Source: Symsagittifera roscoffensis (lineage: Eukaryota; Xenacoelomorpha; Acoela; Convolutidae). Taken from it: 64,000 bases of DNA. Of the stretch, positions 11,201 to 22,409 are shown piece after piece; positions within the stretch are counted from its first letter, which is position 1, and each line of letters opens with the position of its first letter. The DNA lies in assembly GCF_963678635.1 (NCBI RefSeq), contig NC_087063.1, positions 74,607,617-74,671,616 on the forward strand, written 5' to 3'. The position numbers and the translations under genes were made by a program. The notes below the pieces were generated by a model, which was not told the origin of the DNA, did no database searches, and was given only the letters and a program-made list of their open reading frames with translations.

Positions 11201-14200
11201 AATTAGCTTCGAAAATGCTTATCAGGCCAGTAAATTGAAATATTTCTAACTCTTGCATTATTTGGTTGATTTTAAAACTGTTAATTCAGCCAATTTTTTT
11301 TTCTGAACTCCTTAAATGCCCAAAAAAAACACATAGAAGAAAAATACGCGCCTCGGTTTTTAAAAAAATGAAACAAATATTGCCTCTCCATTAAAAAAGG
11401 AAGAGCGTTGTGTTGTTGTGTGTAGGCTATTTGAATGGGAGTGAGGAGTTTGAGGAGATGTCTCTGGAGGCGAGCAGGAGCAGTGTGATGTTTGAGGTGA
11501 TAGAGAGGGAGAAGAGCATCGGAGACGCGAGTGTGGAGTCCATGATGAACCACCTCAGGGCAGTGGACAAGCACTACAACAAACAACTGCTCAAAAAGGT
11601 AACTAGATGGGCTGGCAGAACTTGTTATGAAAAGTACGAATGTTTAAAAAATAAACTAACTGAAGATTAAGAGTTGCAGAATGTCAATTTAATTAACGAG
11701 ACTTCCAGGATGTAAAATGTATGAAACAGTTAGAGAAAACTAATGTTTCTAATAACAGAAACAGCTGATATCAAAGGCAACTAACTAGAATCCCGATTCA
11801 AAAATTTATGTAAGCTCCATGCAGAACAATCGCCGCACGTGAACTGAAAGCTCTAAATTAATCTGAGAATCGTTGGAATACCTGAACATCGTGACTTAAA
11901 GACAACGAAGAAAAAATCGCCGAAGTAATTCAAGTAGCTGCCGATATGGATGTCAAAGTAACAGAAGCCGCTATATCTGTTGCGCATCATTGCCTACCAG
12001 AAGAAATCACCCTCGAAAGATGATTGTGCTGCTTTCAAGAAGAGTGGGAAACTCTACATGCTAAAAACCAGAAAAAACGCTTGCAATATACTACAAGTAA
12101 AGATATTAAAATATTCGAAGACCTAACGGTACCGATTCAATGTTCTGTATCTGATGAAGAATGATGCCAGTACAAAAGTATCGAACTGTACATACATTGC
12201 TCACGAATTCTCTACGAAAGCTAGATTTCCTAAGAAAAAACTCTTTCAATGACGTGAGGAGCTGGTTTTATAAACAGTAAATAAATCCAATCAAGTGGTA
12301 ATTGTGCTAAAAGTACAACTAAGCAGCATGCAAGATCTGTTGATCTGTTAAAAGACCATAAGGAAATAGAAGCGCTTATAAGTTTTATTGATTCACCACC
12401 AAAGTTAATAGCAATCAGGGAGACCTCGCTGAATGAATCAGATTACTCTAAAACAAAAACAAAAACAAAAGTGATCAACAAAAAACTGGCGGTTGATTAA
12501 GTGATACAAGCGACTTGAAATTGAACCTTAACAAAAGCAAGAACTGCCTGTTCGTTGCCCTGCCCAAGTAAAAAAATCGAGTTAAACAAACAATTTTCAA
12601 AGAAACGTTTTTTTTGTAATAAATGGTTACTGAATTAAATGAAAAATAACATGAATGAGAGTTAATAATAGCTAAAACAATGAAAACTAGTGGAATTGAA
12701 CTGGGAGACCAGTGTTGCATCAAATTTTGTTTACATTTAGCTTGGAATCAGATAACAACTGAAAGAGTATGTTTTTGCTCTTTCACGACAAGGCATGAAT
12801 AAAAAATGAAATATTAGAACGCATGAATGAAAACAGAAATCATTTGCATAGTTTCGCGCACTTTTCCGGGCTCTTTCCCTCAGAAAGAGCAAAAACATAC
12901 TCTTCAACAGTTAGAACATAGTTGAAGTTGGCCTCGGGCAAAACAGCCGCACTCGGGTACTTCGTGACCTCAGGCCGGGCTCTTTTTCCCTCGGGCATCT
13001 TTCGACTATGTTCTAACTACTACAAATTGCTTTAATATGATACAACTTTTGACTTCCTACGAGCTTTCTGTGATAGAACTTGAAAGCTTTTGTCTTCGCT
13101 CGGATAAAAACAACTTTCTTCTTCCTTGGGATAAAAAACAACTTTCTTCTTCCCTCGGATAAAAACAACTTTCTTTTTCCCTCGGATAAAAACAACTTTC
13201 TTCTTCACTCGGATAAAAACAACTTTCTTTTTCCCTCGGATAAAAACACCCTAAGCCATAATTGCTTCCCACTTCGGGAAGTGGTTGGAACAACAGTTAG
13301 TAGTTATCAGTTTCCTGGTTATTGTTAAGCAGGCAGATTAAGATTTGAATTAGTTAAGAATAGTTTGTTGAGACTAGTTATTTGTAGTTATTTGGAGTTT
13401 TTTATTTGTAGGTAGTGAGGAGTAAGCAGTTGATGAAGAAGATGGAAGATATAAAAGTGAAGTCGGCCATTGTGGCCGTAGGTGCTGTGGAGTCCAGCTA
13501 CTTAGTCCAGAGTCACTTTGTCAACATCGATAGCTACGAACACCAGGACATAGCGCCAGTCATGGTCAGTCAGTAGCGTATAGTTAACGGGAAATTATCG
13601 GCATTGTCGGTGACCTTAAGCATCTTGATTGGTTTAAAATTAATTGATTTGTGACTTTAATTATAAGAAAACGACGGTGATTATGTGCTCAGCGCTTCCC
13701 GTGTCCTGAGCGTTATCTTCGTGATAATTGGGTGTGAACTTTAATCTGGGATCGTTCCCTGTGGTTTTTCTGTTAGTTTATTAATAATAAAAAGAATAAC
13801 CTGACAAGCAACTGCATTGTCTTCAGGTGTTGATTGAGTACCTGACTGGACTTGAGGGTCCCATGTGGCGTCTGATCAGAGGACTAGGCTACAGCTATGG
13901 GTACAGTGTGCATCTCAGTGTGGAGACAGGGAGTCTCAATCTGCACCTCATGAAGAGCACCAATCTGCCTAAGGCATACGAGAAGGCCATAGAAATCATA
14001 CAAGGTCAGGATGAGTTTATCACAAAAGTCAAAAGTTAATTGATTATAACAAATAAATTTATTAGAACTGAACCCGGATCAAGTTAATATCCTCCCCCAA
14101 AAGATCTCACGTCTATAGGTCATGATGATAGTTTTTTTCCAGCAAAAGGCTTAAAATTAGTTTACGATTAAACTTGATTTTTCGCGGTTCGAATTTGGTG

Positions 14201-17200
14201 ATATGTTACAATAGGTGGTAATTCTGAGTAAAGTGCATCTATTAATTTTGAGAACTATAATGCATAATATAGTCATTTCATTATCAATCAATTGTACTAC
14301 TACTAAGATAGTATTAATACATTACACTGCCAGATGAAATGCTATTCAAAAATTCAAATTTTACACATCTTTAGCCAAAAATTTATAACAAAAAGCGATC
14401 AAATTGAACCTGCCACCTATTGTAATAGATCACCGAATTTTTATTTATTTCAAAATTTCGTTTTTGTCTTATTAAAAAAGATGACGAACTCTACTATCAA
14501 ACTGCAAAAGTGTGAGTTCACGAAAAACCTAGTGGTAGTCTTTACTAAAACAAGAACAAGAAGTGATCAACACAAAACTGACTGTTGATAAAGTGATACA
14601 AGCGACTTGAAATTGATTGAACCATAACAAAAGCAAGAAATGCCTGTTCGTTGTCCTGCCCAAGAAAAAAAAATGAATTAAATAAGGAATTTTCAAAAAA
14701 AAGTTTTTTTTTTTTTAGTAAGTGGTTACTGAATTAGTTAAAAATAACATGAATGAGAGTTAATAATAGCTAAATCAATAGTGTAATTGAACTGGGAGAC
14801 CTTAATATGATACATTTGTTTGACTTCTTATGAGCTTTCTTTGAAGTAATCAAGATCCCTCGGTTAAAAACAACCTAAGCCATAATATTGTATTATATCA
14901 CCTTTTGAGCGTAGTGCATCTATGTATTTTGAGAACTATAATGCATAATACAGTCATTTCATTTTCAATCAATTGTACTACTACTAAGAATTTTTAAAAA
15001 AATACATTACACTGCCAGATGAAATGCTTTTCAAAAATTCAAATTTTACACTTCTTTTGCCAAAAGTTTGGCTGTAGATACAAATTATAAATAATGTGCG
15101 AAGTATAACAAAAAGCGATCCAGCTATTCAAATTGAACCTACCACCTATTGTAATATATCACCGAATTTTGATTTATTTCAAAGTTCCGTTTTTAATTCA
15201 TTTTAAAATTTCGTTTTTGTATCTTATTAAAAAGATGACAAACTCGACTATCGAACTGCAAAAGTGTTAAGTTCACGAAAAACATGAATGAATTCTAGTT
15301 TCCGAAAATGGACTTTAATTTTCTGAATTTTGAGCGGAATTAAAATAAAACATTTGATTCAGCTTACTCTAATTGGGATAACTTTAACGTACAGTGCCAA
15401 TCATAAAATTCTTGAAATTCAAAGAGCTTTAATGTGATATAATTTTTGTTTGAAAGTCGAAAAATGTACAAAATGTTTTAAGTTTTTTCTGTGCAAAAAT
15501 CAGAGAATTTTTGCAAAAGCTGGAAAGACCCTTGCTTCGCGCGATATGAGGGCTCTACAATGATTTCAAATTTCAGAAGTTCTAATCTAATTATGGTTGA
15601 GATTTTGCTTTAAATAACTACTCGTGTGGCATCACCTTTATTCGTTACTTATGCGTTATGTAATAAGTCGCAAACAAAAGTGCTCATGTGGTAGGGCTTT
15701 TTAAAGATTGTTCAGGCTGAAATTTATCTTTTTCGCGGGTTTGCGGCAGTCTGGAAGTAGCAAATAAGCCCGGGACGGCAAAGATCCTGATTTCGAATCT
15801 GACTAAGACTTGTTTTTGCAAACGGGAAATAATCAGTTTCAAAAAAATTATCGGCTTATTTTTTGTCTGCTTATGTTTTGTCGGCTTAGTTGCCACATCT
15901 TAGATTTTTTGCTTTATATAGTTTTCATTGTATTTGTTTTTTATGTTTTTCATTTATTACTGCAGTTTATAATTCTACTAGCCTTGACTTCGAATGTTTT
16001 CCTTTTTTTTATTGTATTTTCGCTCAAAATTTTTTTCGGCTAAATGATTTCGGCTTTATTTTATTGGCATACTAAACACAGTTACAGTGGCTTCTCTTTT
16101 ACTAGAAATTCTGCGGTAAAGTGATGAATTTGTTAATGAAGCGTCCTAGTTTCTGGCGGAGTCTAGTAATTAGCTTCGAAAATGTTTATCAGGCCAGTAA
16201 ATTGAAATATTTCTAACTCTTGCATTATTTGGTTGATTTCAAAACTGTTAATTTGGCCAATTTTTTTCCGAACTCCTTAAATACGCAAAAAAAACAAATA
16301 GAAGAAAAAATACGCGCCTCGGTTTTTAAAAAAATTGAGACAAATGTTGCCTCTCCATTCAAAAAGGAAGAGCGTTGTGTTGTTGTGTGTAGGCTATTTG
16401 AATGGGAGTGAGGAGTTTGATGAGATGTCTCTGGAGGCGAGCAGGAGCAGTGTGATGTTTGAGGTGATAGAGAGGGAGAAGAGCATCGGAGACGCGAGTG
16501 TGGAGTCCATGATGAACCACCTCAGGGCAGTGGACAAGCACTACAACAAACAACTGCTCAAAAAGGTAACTAGATGGGCTGGCAGAATTTGCTATGAAAA
16601 GTACGAATGTTTTAAAAATAAACTAACTGAAGACTAAGAGTTGCAGAATGTCAATTTAATTAACGAGACTTCCAGGATGTAAAATGTATGAAACAGTTAG
16701 AGAAAACTAATGATTCTAATAACAGAAACAGCTGATATCAAAGGCAAGTCACCCTCGAAAACTAACTAGAATCCCGATTCAAAAACTTATGTAAGCTCAC
16801 TGCAGAACAATCGACGCACGTGAACTGAAAGCTCTTAAATTAATCTGAGAATCGTTGGAATACCTGAACATCCTGACTCGGACCCAAATGAGCGGCGATC
16901 ATTTGAAGACAACGAAGAAAGTATCGACGAAGTAATTCAAGTAGCTGCCCAAATGGATGCCAAAGTAACAGAAGCAGCGATATCTATTGCGCATCATTGC
17001 CTACCAGAAAAAATCACCCTCGAAAAATGCTTGTGCTGCTTTCCAGGAGAGTGGGAAAGTCATCATGCTAAAGAACCAGAAAAAACGCATGCAATATACT
17101 ACAAATAAAGATATTAAAATATTCGAAGACCTAACGGTACCGATTCAAAGTTCTGAATCTGATGAAGAATGATGCCAGTATAAAAGTATCGACAGCACAC

Positions 17201-20200
17201 ATTGCTTACGAATGCTCTACGAAAGCTGGATTTCCTAAGAAAAAAACTCTTTCAATGACGTTAGGAGCTGGTTTTATAAACAGTAAATAAATCCAATCAA
17301 GTGGTAATTGTGCCAAAAGTACAACTAAGCAGCATGCAAGATCTGTTAAAACACCATAAGGAAATAGAAGCGCTTATAATTTTTATTGATTCACCACCAA
17401 AGTTAATAGCAATCAGCGAGACCTGGCTGAATGAATCAGATTACTCTAATTGCTTCAAAAATGAAGAGTTTGAATTATTTATCTCTCATAATGCAGGTCT
17501 GGCATGAAAGGTGGAGGCGTTGAGATCCAATGAAAAAATGTGAAAGAAATTGATCATTCATTACCGGAATCGATCTTTATTCAAGTAAGGGTACAAGCAT
17601 CTACCTATTTTGTTGTATTGATCTATAAATTTTAGAAAAAAGAAATTATCTTTTATCGATGAATTTGATAATCTTCTGGAGCTAATGTCATCCTAAAATT
17701 TTCCAGTTTTTGTTTGCGGTGATGTCAAAATCAGTTAACTCAAAATCTGACAGCATCTAACTATTTACATGTAGAGACTTCTATTAGCTTCATTAGAGTT
17801 CTTCGCGATTTACTGAAATTGCTAAAAACTGCATAAAACATTTTGTTACAAAAAGCATAGATCATCACGAGATCCATTTGTTGAAAAATCAAGGTTTTTC
17901 TGATCATATTCCTGTCGAGTTACGAGTTTTCAATCGTAATCCTAAACCTGATTTCCATATAAGCTACAGAGACTTTTCTTTAACCTTAAGTAAAAAGCAA
18001 ATAACTCATGAGAATTCCTTATGGTTAATTACGATCTGAAATACAGATAATTGTTTTTAGTGAATTCAAAAACACGTTTGCAGAAGTTATTAACAATTGC
18101 GCTCAATTGCAATAAAAGAATAAGATAGTAAACAAAATCAGACACAAATGGTTCTCAAATAATCTCCAAAATATGATCTCTATGAGAACTAGACTTTTTT
18201 GAGCTTACGCTCAGCAGGCTGTACAGCGATTGAAACTTTAGACGCGTAAAAATTTTAAAACAACCAAATCAATGTTTTAGTTAATGAAGCTTGAAAGTTG
18301 TAATGGTGACTCTTGACAAATATACAATTTTTTAGATATTGTTAAAGGAAACTCATCAAATAGAAGTTTGATTGGTGAGGTTAATGACAAACGCTTCGAC
18401 AATTCTTTCTCAAATTGAGGTCTGTAATGAACTCGAAGAGTATTTTGCTTGCATTGGTTAAAAGCTAAGTTCATCTATACCTCAAAAATTGAGTGTTTTA
18501 AATATTGAGTCAAAATAGTTTTGTCCATTTAATGATGATGTGATGAAATCCATGATAAAGTCAAGAATTGAAAAATATGCCTTCTGCCGGGCTAGTTGAA
18601 ATTAGCAACATAATAGTAAGCAGGCATGCGATCAAGTAGTTCCTCATCTAACCAATATAACACTCATCAATGAAGAACGGGATCTTGCCTAAGATTCCAG
18701 CCAGCTGAAGTTTTTTTCATTTTCGAAGTTTTTTCATTATTCTAAGAAGCATCAAAAGTAAATGTTGGAAATTATAGCCCTATTTCTTAACTGATTTGCA
18801 AGAGCAATGCTTTTAGGAATTGCTCGTTCAAGAAGAACAAATAATCGTATGGAGGTTCATAATTTTTTTTATTGAAACCATTTGGTATTCGAACAAAGCA
18901 ATACAATTGACGAAAATGCTGAACTCATTGAAAAAATTAGTGCATGCAATGGTTTTTTGTACCAACTGTTCTTGTTTTGAAAAAGGCTTCAAGAGTTTTA
19001 AGATCATGCTTCTCTAAAAAAAAAAAATTGGACTATTATGAACTACATGAATCTTGTCTTCAATGAATAAAAAGTTACTTATCAAACCGATTTCATTGCA
19101 TTGAAATAAATGGCCTGCAGTCATTTGAGAGAAAGTCAATCGTTGTCCTCCACAAGGATCATTAATCGGTCCTTTTTTGTTTCTGAAACATATTAGTGAT
19201 TTACCACTGGTCTTTCAGCATGTCAGGAGTTTGGTTTTACGATACTCCTACCTAATTTTTACACATTTTTTGAATACGGTGTGTTTATATTTGTTTGTAC
19301 TAGCTATAATTCACTCCTAGCCACTCTAAAATAGAACAAGATAAATAGAAAAAAATTACTTTTTGAAAATCGAGACTCCGTAAATACTCCTATTGAACAT
19401 ACCAACATTTAAACTGTTCACGAGCTGATTTTGAGCGTTTTTTTGAATTTATTTTTTCGATCCTTAGCAAGCACGCATACTAGTAAATTTCTGAATTATC
19501 TATTCGAATTTAATCATATTCGAAATACCAGAACATCAAAACGAACGTCTCCTAAAATACTTTTCGCTCGAACTTTATAAGGGTAAATTATAAGGGATCC
19601 CGTTTGTTTATTTTGTTGCTAGAATTCCAATAGATATCCAAAATCGAGTGCCAATAGATATCCAACATTAAAAGAAGTTCAGTTTTTCAAAGTGTTTTTT
19701 GATGGTAGTGATCTTCACTTTTCATTGTCTATCTGAGTTCATTTTTGGTTGGCACCATCACAAGTCACCTTTATCGAAATGAGCACACCTTGCAATTCAT
19801 TCTCTCTTAGTTTTGGGATTCAGTTTGCTTTTGACAAACTGATTTCCTTCATGATTTTGTTCTCTGGTTACTGCCACCTGAGCTCACTTGGGTGTCCTGT
19901 GTCTAAAAGCCTCCATCTGTTTCCAACAGTGAGACTGAGTATGCAGGCACATAACGCAGTTTGTAGAAGCAGTTACCGCTAATCAAGCAAGTGCGGTAAT
20001 TTTAAATATCGTGAAAAAATTAATTTATGATGCAATTATTCATATGAATATTCCAAGGGACTGTAAGTCTTTATGCGGCTAGCCCTTGCTGTCAGGGATA
20101 TTTGCATGTCATGAATTTGTGTTTTTGATGAATTTGAAGTGTGATTTTGTTTCTTTTCTATTTGTGATTTTTATTCTATTTTTTTCTCATCCTAAATGTC

Positions 20201-20941
20201 TTTTGAATCTGTTTAGGCTACAGGACTGTCACCTGAATCAAATGGTCTGACAAAAATGCACGTGTTTTGTAAGACCGTTTTTTTAACTAGCAAGCATTAG
20301 GTACTAGTATGGATTTTTTCCATCCTAACTCGCAATTAATAAAATCGCTAATTTGTTGGTACTTTTGCTATAATCTCAATGTATAGCATTGAAATTCTCA
20401 TACCATCTGCTCTTTGCTTTATTTGTAGCTAGTGTTTGTCAATTGTTTATAGGCCGTGATTGAGAGGGAAGGTCGTGAGATTCCAAATTTTGAGGTCGTA
20501 GGTTCGAATGCGACACCAAGCAGAAGTTTTACTATTTCGAAGCGTATTTCTACTTTCTTATTTCGCTTTATAGAGCTTCTTTTTTTGTCGTTTTCTCGCT
20601 AGTGTTTGCGAAGAGCAGCCTCGCCTCTTTTTCAAAATTGCCCACCCAATGAGTTAATTTCTTTCAAGATTGTCTGAAGAGTGATTGGGGACAATTCATT
20701 TAAATGGTTGACCTAAAAGTCCGCATATGGTATTTAGGTATCCGAAGTATCCTTGAAAGACCTGTCCAGGGTCTGCCAGAAGTACTTCGCCACCTTCTTT
20801 GACCAAAAGGCCTCCTGTTGTGCTATTTCTTGTCACCCCTCCAAAGTGGACGAAATCTGCGCTGCATTTGCCAAAATGCCGGAAGGCTGCTGTCGAGACT
20901 TGACTAAATTCAAATCCTTTGACCAAGTGTTTGATCAGTGA
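2256..20941 (+). CDS. M16-family zinc metalloprotease (C05D11.1/Sdd3-like), multi-exon
   Basis: This is a predicted M16 peptidase that cleaves peptides inside a closed two-lobed chamber. Exons: 2256-2717, 3070-3825, 4056-4309, 4571-4799, 5086-5268, 6445-6659, 7025-7243, 7570-7759, 9126-9278 (A1), 9541-9718 (B1), 11426-11598 (C1) and 20738-20941 (D1, stop TGA). All junctions are GT-AG and the phases agree, giving about 1,071 codons, a usual size for the family. The zinc motif HTLEH is at residues 97-101, followed by TDVDHTVYTVE; the third ligand is Glu190 in GVVYCEMQG. D1 encodes the conserved C-terminal CHPSKVDE segment. The first Met gives a basic N-terminus (MLSRISKGFAKSF) that could be a mitochondrial presequence; an in-frame Met at 2352 (MPAAPIS) would remove it. 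Exons A, B and C are duplicated downstream (A2, B2, C2), so the actual splice path is uncertain. The family call is firm from the HxxEH and the C-terminal segment; cellular location is not settled. Confidence 0.88.
5590..6415 (+). repeat. Dispersed repeat in the protease intron, CTTCGCCTCTGTG tail
   Basis: The 1.2-kb intron between exons 5 and 6 (5269-6444) is filled with T-rich sequence. It carries three degenerate copies of TATATCGGCTTAGTGGCC (near 5725, 5893, 6067) and ends in a tgtatcgcaagtggtgcgaa tract followed by CTCAGCTTCGCCTCTGTG (6374-6412). The same tail recurs near 37689-37727 and, degenerated, near 20601 and 57158. The intron also holds a TTTTTCCGTAAACAACT motif at 5476-5492 that recurs at other loci. 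Confidence 0.5.
7772..8018 (+). repeat. Tandem repeat, unit about 67 bp
   Basis: About 3.5 copies of a unit containing gcaaattagatgaaatcgct followed by CTACTGCATTTATGTTAATATC start 12 bp after the donor site of the protease exon at 7570-7759. Copies differ by a few substitutions and one-base indels. The array is intronic. Confidence 0.75.
8447..8716. repeat. Snapback element with two nested inverted repeats, copy 1
   Basis: The arm AAGAGTATGTTTTTGCTCTT (8447 onward) pairs with GCAAAAACATACTCTT ending at 8621. Next to it, AGTTAGAACATAGTTGAA (8626-8643) pairs perfectly with TTCAACTATGTTCTAACT (8699-8716). The second loop is GC-rich (CTCGGGCACTTCGTGCCC type). It has the form of a small non-autonomous foldback DNA element; copy 2 lies at 12763-13018. 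Confidence 0.65.
8797..8975 (+). repeat. 27-bp tandem array, 7 units
   Basis: The core is ctcggataaaaacaacttt plus a pyrimidine run TCTTTTTCC. Seven units are followed by CCTAAGCCATAATTGCTTCC. Because 27 is a multiple of three the array is open in several frames on the minus strand (FLSEGKRKL repeats), but there is no sign that it is translated. Confidence 0.85.
11830..12449 (+). mobile_element. Truncated LINE remnant in U1 (ORF1 and endonuclease start)
   Basis: Broken frames read like an L1-type ORF1 C-terminal region (GIPEH near 11880; a MIVLLSRR-like stretch near 12023; a KIFEDL-like stretch near 12115), then the start of an APE endonuclease (AIRETSLNES near 12410). Frameshifts and stops make it non-functional. 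It is cut off exactly where U2 starts. The longer copies at 16830 and 26938 preserve more of the element. Confidence 0.6.
12763..13018. repeat. Snapback element, copy 2
   Basis: A perfect 22-bp inverted repeat lies at 12763-12784 and 12883-12904 (core AGTATGTTTTTGCTCTTTC). A second pair lies at 12909-12926 and 13001-13018 (AGTTAGAACATAGTTGAA with one mismatch). The loop contains GC-rich CTCGGG/CCCTCAGGCC sequence. Confidence 0.7.
13097..13250 (+). repeat. 27-bp tandem array in U2, 6 units
   Basis: Same unit as at 8797-8975 (ctcggataaaaacaacttt core). One unit has drifted (CTTGGGATAAAAAAC). The unit number differs from U1, showing array-length change after duplication. Confidence 0.85.
13412..14004 (+). 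CDS. Duplicate protease exons A2 (13412-13564) and B2 (13827-14004)
   Basis: A2 encodes VVRSKQLMKKMEDIKVKSA onward and B2 encodes VLIEYLTGLEGPMWRLIRGL onward, nearly identical to A1 and B1. In A2 one codon is silent (CAG CTG to CAG TTG) and one changes Glu to Gln near the end. Acceptors (TTGTAG, TCTTCAG), donors (ATG|gtcagt, CAAG|gtcagg) and phases (0 in, 0 between A and B, 1 out) are intact. B2 can splice in frame to C2 at 16393. The pair may be an in-frame internal repeat of the protein, alternative exons or dead copies. No stop or frameshift is present, so decay has not set in. Confidence 0.7.
16393..16565 (+). CDS. Duplicate protease exon C2
   Basis: It encodes (G)YLNGSEEFDEMSLEASRSS and continues to LLKK at the donor AAG|gtaact, 173 bp, phases 1 in and 0 out, as in C1 (11426-11598). 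One Glu is replaced by Asp. The acceptor is TTGTGTGTAG. It can accept B1 or B2 and join D1 at 20738 in frame, so either C1 or C2 could be used, or both with A2-B2 between them. Confidence 0.75.
16830..19300 (+). mobile_element. Eroded LINE: ORF1, APE endonuclease and RT fragments
   Basis: Recognisable pieces, in order: an L1-type ORF1 stretch (IVGIPEHPDSDPNERR near 16850; KIFEDLTVP near 17117), an APE endonuclease start (PKLIAISETWLNESDYS near 17400, then HNAG and KGGG), and an RT block (PPQGSLIGPFLFLKHISDLP near 19148-19207). Stops and frameshifts lie between them and the YADD region is not recognisable. Stretches of about 1 kb between blocks hold nothing else I can read. The order ORF1-EN-RT fits an L1/CR1/jockey-type LINE; the clade is not settled. 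Confidence 0.65.
19730..20455 (+). other. Unassigned non-coding DNA in U3
   Basis: A 77-codon open frame (19749-19982) has no motif I recognise and no splice context linking it to the protease. The rest is AT-rich without gene signals. It is duplicated at 29838-30563. Confidence 0.4.
20459..20635 (+). repeat. tRNA-headed SINE-like element, copy in U3
   Basis: A box-B-like GGTCGTAGGTTCGAATGCGA (about 20501-20520) follows a weak box-A-like region (GTGATTGAGAGGGAAGG). The element ends in a degenerate GAGCAGCCTCGCCTCTTTTT, the tail motif also seen at 6395 and 37710. No tRNA cloverleaf is preserved. It sits about 100 bp upstream of exon D1; the identical copy in U4 is at 30567-30743. Confidence 0.45.
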
Positions 20942-21716
20942 TCAGATAACGTTGGAAGCTATTCAAAAGATCAGGTACGACCGGGTAATTCATCATGTCT
21001 GAGGAAACGAATGACTAAGTTTTATGAGCCAATCAGAGTTGTTAAATTATAAATTAGTCAGTGTTGAAACGCTTTTGATTGGTTAAAAATTTTCGGATTT
21101 TTTTTTTCAAATTGTAAACGGCGTAACATTCGGACATGAGGGATTACCATCACCCATCACCAAAGCAATGCTTCATCCCAATTAGTTGAAACCGTGACGA
21201 CGATATCTGAAAGTAAGTTCGTCGAGATGACAATAGGCTCCTTAGTTTTCACCAATGCTGTAAATTTAACCAAGAATCTGCAGAAAAGAAAATTGCAATA
21301 AGTTTGTATCGAGTTAATATTTTCCTTGATTGACTTTTTTACAGTGATATTCAAAAAATGTTAGTTATAAAATCTGTCACCCCATTTGTTGCAATTTTCT
21401 ACGAAATTATTCAAAAATACTCAGAAGTTGTGCAGTTACTTGAGGAACAAAGTTTGTTTTCCTTTTTTTGAGAATGAAAACTATGAAAAAGTTTTATTGC
21501 TGTACATTATATTTGTGTTCAATATCAATCAATTTTAACTATGTATCTAATTAATTTTGTTGCGTTTGATATTTTTCAATTCACACGGGGAGAATTCAAA
21601 TGATCGACACATAGTGCTGGGGGTTGCTCGTAAAAAAACCCGAAACAAAGAAATTACTACAGCTCAGCGCTGATTGGTCAAAATACGCTTTTTATTTTCA
21701 TAGGATGTATTTATTC

Positions 21717-21960
21717 TGACCATTGAAAATGGGGAGGGAACTTTGTATTCGGGTGTGGTTTAATTTATTTTCCACGCAAAACAAGGTAACACAAATAATC
21801 ATCGGACTGGTCGAGTGATATATTATTTAAGAGCCCTTCCAGTCGTGACTCGAACGATATGAATGTTTTCAAAAAGTTGTCCCAAGTGTCGAGAAAAACG
21901 AAAAACTGGTGTGAAATTTGAGTCCAATTTCGAGCCAGTAAAACCATCGAGTGACCTTTG
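21717..21960 (+). repeat. Dispersed repeat with TTCTGACCATTGAAAATG start
   Basis: The block ttattctgaccattgaaaat, then CTTTGTATTCGGG, TTTTCCACGCAAAACAAGGTA, ATCATCGGACTGGT, and CCAGTCGTGACTCGAACG recurs near 22380-22409 plus 24123-24240 (split by a LINE), 31825, 40955, 41743 and in part at 44450. It is non-coding and the borders are not determined. Confidence 0.6.
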
Positions 21961-22409
21961 TTTTATGAGAAAATTAGCAATTGAGGTTAAAAAAATCTGA
22001 TTTCACCAAAAGGAATGTTAGTTTTGGAAGCTTCATTTAGCACTTCTTTGGCTCAAAAAAGTTTTAAAATTATTAAAATTTGTACAAAAAATTGAATTTT
22101 TTTCTCCTTTTTAGGTCCAATTTAAAAGTACCTCAAATTAATTTTTTATGCGCAAAATTTTTTTTCCTTTAATTTTTTTTTGAATACAATTGTAGTACTT
22201 CATGCCGAATTCATTAGTTTTATACGTTTTGTCTAGCTCTTTCATCACACGACGCGCAAAAAAAGACGCTAATTTGAAAAAAAAAATTCTGAGAATGTGG
22301 TAGGAACATTCGTTTGTACTTGCACAGCAACCGGCTATCGTTGTTTTTCTTTTTTGTTTTCCTCAAGTACCTCAAATTAATCAACGGAATGGTTCTAGTG
22401 ATATGTCAT

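Larger units (their letters stand above)
8121..12449 (+). repeat. Duplicated segment U1 (exons A1, B1, C1)
   Basis: This is the first of four related tandem segments. It begins with tagtggtattctttactaaa, followed by the breakpoint-associated sequence X (ctaaaacaaaaacaaaag, then GTGATCAGC), which also starts the three later segments. Then come an imperfect hairpin pair, a 27-bp array, exons A1 and B1, an AT-rich spacer, exon C1 and a truncated LINE ORF1/endonuclease remnant. The unit ends abruptly inside the LINE at 12449, where the next X copy begins. Exon positions in U2 are offset by about 4,286 bp from U1. Confidence 0.75.
12450..14529 (+). repeat. Duplicated segment U2 (exons A2, B2)
   Basis: It starts directly with the X sequence fused to the broken LINE of U1. 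It repeats the snapback element, the 27-bp array (6 units here) and exons A2 and B2, and is then interrupted at about 14530 by another X copy that begins U3. It therefore lacks its own exon C. Confidence 0.75.

Noticed and set aside
11281-11586. 101-codon minus-strand frame opposite exon C1 (also opposite C2 and C3)
   Set aside because: Antisense shadow of a clearly coding plus-strand exon.
13057-13328. Equivalent repeat frames in U2 on both strands
   Set aside because: Same reason: open frames caused by the 27-bp period.
19749-19982. 77-codon plus-strand frame, duplicated in U4
   Set aside because: No motif, no splice context, and the surrounding DNA is LINE debris. Left as unassigned.
20459-20535. 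Functional tRNA gene
   Set aside because: Box-B-like sequence is present but no acceptor-stem pairing or anticodon arm could be folded. Treated as a tRNA-derived repeat.
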